A DNA stretch of 9,293 nucleotides. Origin: Planctomycetaceae bacterium. Its GTDB lineage: Bacteria; Planctomycetota; MHYJ01; SBBU01. Shown here one piece after another: positions 1-5,559 of this stretch; within the stretch, counting starts at the first letter, position 1, and every line of letters starts with the position of its first letter. Under the pieces are notes generated by a model, which was not told the origin of the DNA, made no database searches, and worked only from the letters and a program-made list of their open reading frames with translations. Made by a program: the position numbers and the translations under genes. The stretch spans positions 1 through 9,293 of the forward strand of contig SBBU01000275.1 in assembly GCA_005239585.1 (NCBI GenBank), given 5' to 3'.

Positions 1-51
1 CCATAGTTTCTTTATTCCTTTCATCCCCTTGAGAATAGAGAACAATCTCAT
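1..51 (-). CDS. Possible start of a further gene, cut by the window edge
   Basis: On the minus strand an ATG at 51 opens a reading frame that stays open to the left edge for 17 codons, giving MRLFSILKGMKGIKKLW. A GGGG lies about 9 bases upstream and could serve as a weak ribosome binding site. The mix of basic and hydrophobic residues is gene-like, but 17 codons is too short to show coding or to suggest a product. If real, it lies 88 bases after the anti-sigma stop, in the same direction. Confidence 0.3.
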   Translation of the reverse strand, partial: MRLFSILKGMKGIKKLW

Positions 52-90
52 GATTTCAACCCCATATACCTGTCTAATATGTTGCTGAAC

Positions 91-130
91 TCAGAGAGGT
101 GGGATGGAAGGGAAGGAAAGAGCAAAGGGC
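91..130 (-). other. C-rich, G-poor pyrimidine tract after the anti-sigma gene (possible Rho-loading region)
   Basis: Read on the transcript strand, these 40 bases contain 19 C, 15 T, 3 G and 3 A, starting about 10 bases after the anti-sigma stop. C-rich, G-poor unstructured RNA is the known character of Rho utilisation sites, and no convincing intrinsic terminator hairpin is seen here. The assignment as a Rho site is inference. Confidence 0.3.
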
Positions 131-139
131 CCTAAGGGT

Positions 140-1903
140 TTAATTTTTGAGTTTCTTTATTTGGTTAATAGAGATTAATTCTATGGGCTTTCCTCTAAAA
201 GCTGAAACTTTGTATTCTTGAGACGTGCCGAACTTTATCCCTGTCATGCTAACTAGGGCTTCAATTTCAGCGAAATCACCTACTTTCATTCCTGACATTG
301 CTTTTTCTATGCTGTCATTTTTGAGTACAAGGTCATATGAGCCGAGATCCTCTGAAATGAAGTGCCAGTACGGGTTTGTTGCTGTCGGGAGCGCAGCTAG
401 CTTTCCTTTGAGTTTAAGATAGCCTAGGCTCAATCTTTTAAAGCTGGTTATGTTTCCTTTCCTGTCCAGGACAAGTTCAACATGAACGTCGTGCTCTCTA
501 ACCTCAAAGTGGAATCTGTCTCCATCCATTTTCACTATCAAATTTTCTTTAGAGATACTTTTGAAGCCTATAAAGTTATATTGGGACCCGCCAAAAAGCA
601 CTTTAAGTGCTATTAGATGACGTGCAAGCTCTTTCAGCTCATTTTCACTCGCAGGCTTGATTATAAATGGCTCGATCTGTTCCCATTTGTCCCACTGTTT
701 GAGGTCTTTCGTCTTGTCATCAACAATGAAGACGTGAAGTGCTTGACCAGGACTTGACTTGCCGCTTGTCGAGGTCATGATATATTTCCCGTGGACAAGG
801 ATGATACGGCAGCCAGTTATATGATCTTTCAGGTTATCGAGCCTTGTTACATCTGTAAACTCTAGCTGTTCGACTTTTTTATCGATATAATTTCGGGCCT
901 CTCTTTCTAATTCATCTTTTGATTTGTCTTTATGACCTGAAAATTTGGTCATTCTATTGATCTGCTCATTGACTAGTTCATGTTTGATTTTCTTATCAAA
1001 TTGCTTGGGGTTTTCCTGCTCCGTAAATTTCAAACCTTTTCCAAGTATATCGCTTTTTGATTTATACAGTTGATCTTCTATTTTGGTCTTTTTTGTTGGT
1101 TGCAAGAGTTTGCTTATCTCAGGTCCTGAATCGACCTTAGATGATTTGGGATGATTTGTTATCTCCTTGTTAACCTGATATCTGTTCTTTGTAGGTTCCT
1201 GATCCTGTTCCGCATGAACGATCTCACCAGGAGAGGCGGTGACCTGCCCAAATGCTGTCATGACTTGAAGAGTGCCAGCTGCGATTGACACCGTTGTAAT
1301 CTTTCTCAGACAGCTTGTTTCTGGCGAATCTTCTAGCTGTATTTGGAATTCAATAGTGCCATCATTGCCCGGTTCAAGGATCTCGACAATTGCAATTGGG
1401 GTCGTAAATTTTATCGATGTAGGCTTTGATAAATTTACATGCATCGATCCTTTTTGAAGCTCAAAAGTCTCTTCATTTAGCCTTCGTAATATGCTCTCAG
1501 CAGGTACCTTTATAATTCCGGCAGGAATTGCTACTTCTATGGACTGTGGTTCTGATGTCGCTGGATTAGAACCAGTGTGATGGATTATTAATATGCCAGC
1601 AGTCAGGATAAGAATAGCTGCAGCCGCGTAACGAATAGGGGAGAGCCAGATAGAACGTCTTTCTCTTTGAACTTTCTCCCATATCTGGTCAGCATGGTTA
1701 TGTGTAACACTTGCTGATTCTGGTGCAGATTCCGGGATGGATTCCATAACACGTAGCAGGCTAAGGAGTTCATCTTGTTGATCTCTGCAGAGTTTACATT
1801 TGTCAAGATGATGATGGATTACCTGACGTTCTTCATGGCTTAAAAGATTAAAGTGGTAATCTTCGAGTCTATCCTTGCAGTGTTCGCAGTCTATGCGATT
1901 CAT
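140..1903 (-). CDS. Membrane-anchored zinc-finger anti-sigma factor with FecR-like and unknown outer domains
   Basis: This is the likely partner of the preceding ECF sigma factor. The cytoplasmic N-terminus has the zinc-associated anti-sigma pattern H-x3-C-x2-C (H32, C36, C39) with C6 or C9 as a further ligand. One transmembrane helix (about 90-109) follows. The part outside the membrane is very long. Residues about 120-232 resemble a FecR-type beta domain (FELQKGSMHVNL; TTVSIAAGTLQVMTAFGQVTASPGE). A charged, lysine-rich linker follows (about 233-345). The strand-rich C-terminal region (about 346-587) matches no family I know; its last 90 or so residues have a strand pattern compatible with an OB-like fold (weak inference). 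Many anti-sigma factors are only 80-250 residues long. Two cysteines (C198, C365) lie outside the membrane. The start ATG has a GAGG site 7 bases upstream. No regulated intramembrane proteolysis site can be assigned. Confidence 0.85.
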   Translation of the reverse strand: MNRIDCEHCKDRLEDYHFNLLSHEERQVIHHHLDKCKLCRDQQDELLSLLRVMESIPESAPESASVTHNHADQIWEKVQRERRSIWLSPIRYAAAAILILTAGILIIHHTGSNPATSEPQSIEVAIPAGIIKVPAESILRRLNEETFELQKGSMHVNLSKPTSIKFTTPIAIVEILEPGNDGTIEFQIQLEDSPETSCLRKITTVSIAAGTLQVMTAFGQVTASPGEIVHAEQDQEPTKNRYQVNKEITNHPKSSKVDSGPEISKLLQPTKKTKIEDQLYKSKSDILGKGLKFTEQENPKQFDKKIKHELVNEQINRMTKFSGHKDKSKDELEREARNYIDKKVEQLEFTDVTRLDNLKDHITGCRIILVHGKYIMTSTSGKSSPGQALHVFIVDDKTKDLKQWDKWEQIEPFIIKPASENELKELARHLIALKVLFGGSQYNFIGFKSISKENLIVKMDGDRFHFEVREHDVHVELVLDRKGNITSFKRLSLGYLKLKGKLAALPTATNPYWHFISEDLGSYDLVLKNDSIEKAMSGMKVGDFAEIEALVSMTGIKFGTSQEYKVSAFRGKPIELISINQIKKLKN

Positions 1904-1910
1904 AATCTTA

Positions 1911-1914
1911 CCTC
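1911..1914 (-). promoter_or_regulatory. Ribosome binding site for the anti-sigma gene
   Basis: GAGG on the minus strand, 7 bases before the ATG at 1903, lies in the 21-base gap after the sigma factor stop. It supports the chosen start and co-translation of the sigma/anti-sigma pair from one message. Confidence 0.65.
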
Positions 1915-1924
1915 AGAAAGGGTA

Positions 1925-2482
1925 TCAAATCGAAAGATCTCCTCTCTCGAAAAGAGGTTGTAATCTTTTACGAAGTTCTTTTACCGCTCGGGAGACATAA
2001 ACTTTAGCGGTCCCGAGCGGTATATCCATAATCTCAGCGATTTCCTCAATCTTTAAATGTTGGCAGAAGCGCAAGAGAGCTACCTTTCTAAAAGTATCAG
2101 GTAGCTTTGTAATTTCTTCGAGTACTTGTTTTCTCATGTGTGTTATCCGTTCAGTGGTCTCTATGGCTCTTTCTTGTTTTTCTATAACGACTGTATAGGA
2201 GCGATTTTCTATCTCGCGTCGCTTGAAGTGCTTGAGTGTCGTTGTATAGGCAATCTTATAAAGCCAGGCCCTTAGATTCTGCGGTGTATCACCCCCATGC
2301 AATGCTTTTAGCGCCTTGATAAATGTTGTCTGAACCAGATCTTGGGCATCATGGAGGCTTTTTGTCATTCTAAACACAAATGTTGTCAGTGGTTTTTCGT
2401 ATTGAGCTACCATTTCTTTAAATCGCTCCTGTGTAAAGGCCCTCACTTTTCGTTGGGCCTTTATGTTTGAATCTTCTTCCAT
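1925..2482 (-). CDS. ECF-type RNA polymerase sigma factor
   Basis: This is a sigma-70 family factor of the extracytoplasmic-function type, with only regions 2 and 4, which directs RNA polymerase to a stress or envelope regulon. From the ATG at 2482 it has 185 residues. Region 2 covers about 20-90 with the typical DAQDLVQTTFIKALKAL (45-61) and LRAWLYKIAY (70-79). Region 4 covers about 117-174 with LPDTFRKVALLRF and a helix-turn-helix, IEEIAEIMDIPLGTAKVYVS (145-164). The frame extends six codons upstream to a TTG at 2500, but ATG 2482 is preferred because AGG lies 9 bases before it and the TTG has no such site. A zinc-finger anti-sigma gene follows after 21 bases, the standard arrangement in which the downstream product holds the sigma factor inactive. 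The upstream region carries a repeated promoter-like element, suggesting autoregulation. Confidence 0.93.
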   Translation of the reverse strand: MEEDSNIKAQRKVRAFTQERFKEMVAQYEKPLTTFVFRMTKSLHDAQDLVQTTFIKALKALHGGDTPQNLRAWLYKIAYTTTLKHFKRREIENRSYTVVIEKQERAIETTERITHMRKQVLEEITKLPDTFRKVALLRFCQHLKIEEIAEIMDIPLGTAKVYVSRAVKELRKRLQPLFERGDLSI

Positions 2483-2560
2483 ATAGTATGACCTATTCAA
2501 GTACTAAAAGGTTACAAATATCTATATAGTATTAGACAAAAACCTAGGTAAAAAGTTGCA
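2481..2560 (-). promoter_or_regulatory. Tandem ECF-type promoter-like element upstream of the sigma factor gene
   Basis: Two imperfect copies of a two-part element lie here on the coding (minus) strand. Copy 1 has TGCAACTTTTTA (2560-2549), then GTC (2537-2535) and ATACTATAT (2532-2524). Copy 2 has TGTAACCTTTTA (2516-2505), then GTC (2492-2490) and ATACTATAT (2489-2481). The upstream blocks match at 10 of 12 positions and the 9-base downstream block is identical. The AAC-to-GTC gap is 17 and 18 bases. Copy 1 also reads GCAACTT-N15-GTCTAA, close to the E. coli sigma-E type promoter, and would give a leader of about 40 bases. Copy 2 runs into the ATG at 2482, so as a promoter it would make a nearly leaderless transcript; it may instead be an operator. 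Confidence 0.5.
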
Positions 2561-2582
2561 TTAAAACGTTATTAGAAGGCCT

Positions 2583-3701
2583 TCAAATCTCCAGAAATCT
2601 GGGGAATGTTGTTAGGTTTTCACAGCCATCTTCTTTTACCAGTACCACGTCTTCCAGTCTTACTGAACCTAGCCCAAAGTAATAAAGCCCTGGTTCCACT
2701 GTTACCAAGGTGCCTGTCTTTAGCTCTGAACCTCTTTGTGAGATCGAAGGAGGCTCGTGAATATCGAGTCCGAGGCCGTGGCCTACACCGTGGAAGAATC
2801 CCACAATCTTGCCATCTTTGGGTCCTGTGTAGTAACCTTCATCTTTAAAGAATTGCACAACTGCCTCATGGATTTTCTTACCGCTGCTGCCGCCCTTTAT
2901 CATTGAAAAAGCAAAATCCTGCGCCCTGGCTACATCATCATATAATTTCTTCACCTCTGGATTTGCCTTTCCCTTTAAGAGTGTTCTGGTAAAGTCGCCC
3001 CAATAGAGTGTTTTGGTCGAGCGAGGGAAGATATCGAGTATTAGGGTCTCTCCTGCTTTTATTGGACCTGTTCCTCCATTGTGAGGATCTGAACCGTGAT
3101 TACCAGATGCGACGATTGTGTGAACAGTAATGCATTCTCGGGACATTGCTACTTGATCAATGATTTTCCGTAGATATTCAGATGTGAGTGGTTCACCCTT
3201 GTAATAAAGCAGCCCTAGTTTCTCTTCAGACCAGCGTAAGATTTCTGCGCATGCCTTGCAGCATTCTTCTGCGACCTTGACGCAATCTCTAATAGCCTCT
3301 ATTTCCTCTTTTGTTTTTATTTGACGCTGTGGAAATACCACCCTGTCTTTTTTGGGGATGACCTTAATCCCGCGCTCGCGAAGTTCATCTGCGATGAGCA
3401 CTGGAAATGTGTCTGGCACCTCGGTTTCAGAGGTCCCGTGTTCTCTTAAGATGTCTGCGATAATATCTGCTGCTCTGATGTTGTTTATCCCAGATTTTTT
3501 TAGTTTTTCTTCGAGTGGTGCTAGTCTTAAAACCTCATCTACCTGTGCCTGCTCTTTGGCTCTCCCATATTCGAGATCGCCAACAGCCAGCATCTTTTTT
3601 TCGCCGATCTGTACAAAAAGAAATGGATCAGGGGCAATGAACCTCGTAGCATAATACATATTAGAATCAGTTTCGCTCGAGGCATACATCACTAAATTCA
3701 T
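2583..3701 (-). CDS. M24 family metallopeptidase (Xaa-Pro aminopeptidase/prolidase-like)
   Basis: This is a cytoplasmic dinuclear-metal peptidase of the creatinase/aminopeptidase P/prolidase fold, expected to release N-terminal residues before proline or split Xaa-Pro dipeptides. It has 372 residues from the ATG at 3701. An N-terminal creatinase-like domain (about 1-130) precedes the pita-bread catalytic domain. All five metal ligands are visible: D223 (ILDIFPR), D236 (WGDFTRT), H308 (HGVGHGLG), E336 (VEPGLY) and E350 (VRLED). Further histidines are H207 (SDPHNGG), H304 and H315. The two aspartates are 13 residues apart, two more than the 11 in E. coli aminopeptidase P. The frame stays open upstream to an ATG at 3761, but that would overlap the membrane-protein gene by 53 bases and add a basic stretch (TRRAARAPVRKLRKN) that looks like read-through. 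The ATG at 3701, 7 bases after that gene's stop, is preferred. Exact specificity is unknown. Confidence 0.92.
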   Translation of the reverse strand: MNLVMYASSETDSNMYYATRFIAPDPFLFVQIGEKKMLAVGDLEYGRAKEQAQVDEVLRLAPLEEKLKKSGINNIRAADIIADILREHGTSETEVPDTFPVLIADELRERGIKVIPKKDRVVFPQRQIKTKEEIEAIRDCVKVAEECCKACAEILRWSEEKLGLLYYKGEPLTSEYLRKIIDQVAMSRECITVHTIVASGNHGSDPHNGGTGPIKAGETLILDIFPRSTKTLYWGDFTRTLLKGKANPEVKKLYDDVARAQDFAFSMIKGGSSGKKIHEAVVQFFKDEGYYTGPKDGKIVGFFHGVGHGLGLDIHEPPSISQRGSELKTGTLVTVEPGLYYFGLGSVRLEDVVLVKEDGCENLTTFPRFLEI

Positions 3702-3708
3702 GTTTTTT

Positions 3709-4218
3709 CTAAGCTTGCGGACTGGGGCCCTTGCTGCTCTCCTGGTCAAGCTTAATATCAACCATGCACATTACTAGATAATTATGGCGTACTGCATCAT
3801 ATTCAACATAAAAGACATATAGGTTGAATAGCAGTGCTATGACACCGAGTGTTAGATGAATAAAGTCGGGGATAGATTTTGTATGCACGCCTCCGCCAGA
3901 GAGCTCCGAGGCAACAGCAATTAAAATAGCTAAAGTAGCAAGTGGAAACACTTTTTTCTTCAGATATTTTAGCTCTGCGAGGATATCTGGATACTCCCGG
4001 AGCTTTTCGGCGGCCTCTTTTATGTCTTTGCCTGAACCTATAAGGTGAAACATGCAGATGATATGCACGAGGCAGAGATACATGGCTGTGAAGACCCCCA
4101 GTAAGAAATGAAGATTAAAGAGTTCTTTTGAGATTCTCTTTGATGTAACTCCGATGATGTTTGAGGCGAGGAGCATTGCAGAACCAAGTATTGCAAGGCC
4201 TAGGAATACTCTATACAT
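3709..4218 (-). CDS. Hypothetical four-helix membrane protein with conserved-looking histidines
   Basis: This small integral membrane protein of 169 residues cannot be named. Four hydrophobic stretches are visible at about 3-23, 34-59, 91-107 and 116-139, with a charged loop (about 62-90) between the second and third and a polar tail. Histidines cluster in or at the edges of the helices: H37, H52 and H58 in helix 2, H112 and H121 around helix 4, and H145 just after it. Such placement can ligate heme b in small quinone-interacting cytochromes, but no heme family motif is proven. The segment IGSGKDIKEA (60-69) after helix 2 resembles a motif I recall from uncharacterised small membrane proteins, from memory only. 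Its ATG directly follows the acyl-CoA dehydrogenase stop (TAG-ATG) with no clear ribosome binding site, so it is likely translated by coupling. The peptidase gene follows after 7 bases. Confidence 0.8.
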   Translation of the reverse strand: MYRVFLGLAILGSAMLLASNIIGVTSKRISKELFNLHFLLGVFTAMYLCLVHIICMFHLIGSGKDIKEAAEKLREYPDILAELKYLKKKVFPLATLAILIAVASELSGGGVHTKSIPDFIHLTLGVIALLFNLYVFYVEYDAVRHNYLVMCMVDIKLDQESSKGPSPQA

Positions 4219-5508
4219 CTATTTATTCAGGATTAGTTTGTTTATCTCCGGGTCACTAACTCCGGGGACTGAGAACAAATTAGAATCGGTCTGTGCGCCA
4301 TCTTGATAAACATACTGGGTTTCTGTGGGAATATATTTTTCAAGGTATGAGAGATTTACAGACTCTTTTATGAGATATCTTGAGATTACCAGTTTTTGTA
4401 TCTCATTTGTTCCCTCGTAGATCTGTGTGATCTTTGCATCGCGCATATATTTCTCGATCGGATAGTCCTTTACATAGCCATATCCGCCGAAGAGCTGAAC
4501 TGCATGAGTTGTTACTTCCATGGCTGTATCAGTTGCAAAGAGTTTTGCCATTGAGGAGAGTCTTCCTACGTTAGGGAGCTCATTATCTGCGGCTCGCGCA
4601 GAGGCATAGACGAGCTGTCTTGCTGCCTCGATTTTTGTGCCCATCTCGGCGAGTCTGTGTTGAATTGACTGAAACTGCATTATTGGCTGACCAAACTGTT
4701 TTCGCCGGGACACATAGACCATCGCAAGTTCTAGGGCGCCTTGAGCAAGTCCAAGGGCCTGAGCAGCGACGCCGGGACGAGCGAGGTCAAGTGTCTGCAG
4801 TGCGTTCTTAAACCCATGACCTTCAAGGCCACCCAGCAAATTCTCTTTTGGCACCCTGCAGTTATGAAAAAGTGTCTCTACTACTGGCACGCATCTGATC
4901 CCCATCTTATCTTCTTGTTTCTTTATGTAAAAGCCAGGTGTTCCCTTTTCGACAAGAAATGAGCTGATGCGTCTTGATTTACTTGTCGGGTCGGTCACTG
5001 CGAAGAGAGTGTAAAGCGTTGCGGCCCCGCCATTAGTGGTCCATTTCTTTTCACCGTTTATGATAAAGTAATCGCCATCTTTTTTAGCCACAGTTCTCAT
5101 TGACTGTGCATCAGACCCGGAACCTTTTTCTGATAGACAGTAGGCCAAGAGTGTCTCTCCATTTGCAATCCTAGGGAGCCATTTTTGTTTTTGCTCTTCT
5201 GTTGCGCCAAGAATAATTGGAAATGAGCCCAGCGCATTTACTGCGAAAAGGACTCCTACACCCCCACATGCCCTTGAGAGCTCTTCAATAACTATGCAGA
5301 GATTTTGTATCCGCTCGCCTCCTGCTCCCCCATATTTCTCTGGGATCCACACTTTAAAAAGGCCTGCCTGCGAAAGGGCCTCTTTTATCTCCCATGGGTA
5401 CTGCTGTAATCTGTCATATTTTGCCGCGAGCGGTCTTACCACCTCTTCCGCTACTTTTCTCGCCCGCTCTCGCCATGACCTTGATTCCTGGCTTAATAGC
5501 TCATCCAC
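4219..5508 (-). CDS. Acyl-CoA dehydrogenase, FAD-dependent
   Basis: This flavoenzyme catalyses alpha,beta-dehydrogenation of an acyl-CoA and normally passes electrons to electron-transfer flavoprotein. The 429 residues show the three-part fold: an N-terminal helical domain (1-118), a beta domain with CLSEKGSGSDA (124-134), and a C-terminal helical domain with RRKQFGQPIMQFQ (268-280) and LFGGYGY (339-345). E365 in QIYEGTNEIQ is the expected catalytic base of the short/medium-chain and glutaryl-type groups. A tail of about 49 residues (381-429) runs past the usual end near residue 380 and matches no pattern I recognise. The start is GTG, supported by an excellent AAAGGAG site 7 bases upstream. 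The stop TAG directly abuts the next ATG. Chain length and branching preference cannot be read from sequence. No ETF gene is in the window. Confidence 0.95.
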   Translation of the reverse strand: MDELLSQESRSWRERARKVAEEVVRPLAAKYDRLQQYPWEIKEALSQAGLFKVWIPEKYGGAGGERIQNLCIVIEELSRACGGVGVLFAVNALGSFPIILGATEEQKQKWLPRIANGETLLAYCLSEKGSGSDAQSMRTVAKKDGDYFIINGEKKWTTNGGAATLYTLFAVTDPTSKSRRISSFLVEKGTPGFYIKKQEDKMGIRCVPVVETLFHNCRVPKENLLGGLEGHGFKNALQTLDLARPGVAAQALGLAQGALELAMVYVSRRKQFGQPIMQFQSIQHRLAEMGTKIEAARQLVYASARAADNELPNVGRLSSMAKLFATDTAMEVTTHAVQLFGGYGYVKDYPIEKYMRDAKITQIYEGTNEIQKLVISRYLIKESVNLSYLEKYIPTETQYVYQDGAQTDSNLFSVPGVSDPEINKLILNK

Positions 5509-5515
5509 TGTGACA

Positions 5516-5522
5516 CTCCTTT
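5516..5522 (-). promoter_or_regulatory. Strong ribosome binding site fixing a GTG start
   Basis: AAAGGAG on the minus strand lies 7 bases before the GTG at 5508 and settles that start for the acyl-CoA dehydrogenase. It is the best Shine-Dalgarno sequence I found in the window and suggests that this gene is translated independently of the upstream HD-GYP gene. Confidence 0.85.
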
Positions 5523-5559
5523 AAACTTACTTCTCGCCCTGCTTTTTCATTTTTTAGAG

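Noticed and set aside
124..141. AGGGCCCT and CCCTAAGGG inverted repeats just after the anti-sigma stop, considered as a terminator.
   Set aside because: The stems are 4 bases with no or one-base loops and no U-run follows on the transcript strand.
2483..2500. TTG start for the sigma factor at 2500, adding six codons.
   Set aside because: No ribosome binding site precedes the TTG, the added residues are outside the sigma fold, and ATG 2482 has AGG at a workable distance. It remains possible.
2575..2584. Perfect 10-base palindrome GAAGGCCTTC at the end of the M24 peptidase gene, considered as a terminator stem.
   Set aside because: It has no loop, no extended stem and no T-run directly after it, so it cannot form an intrinsic terminator; it is short enough to be chance.
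5509..5559. A promoter or terminator between the HD-GYP and acyl-CoA dehydrogenase genes.
   Set aside because: The 51-base gap shows the AAAGGAG ribosome binding site but no stem-loop with a T-run and no convincing -35/-10 pair.
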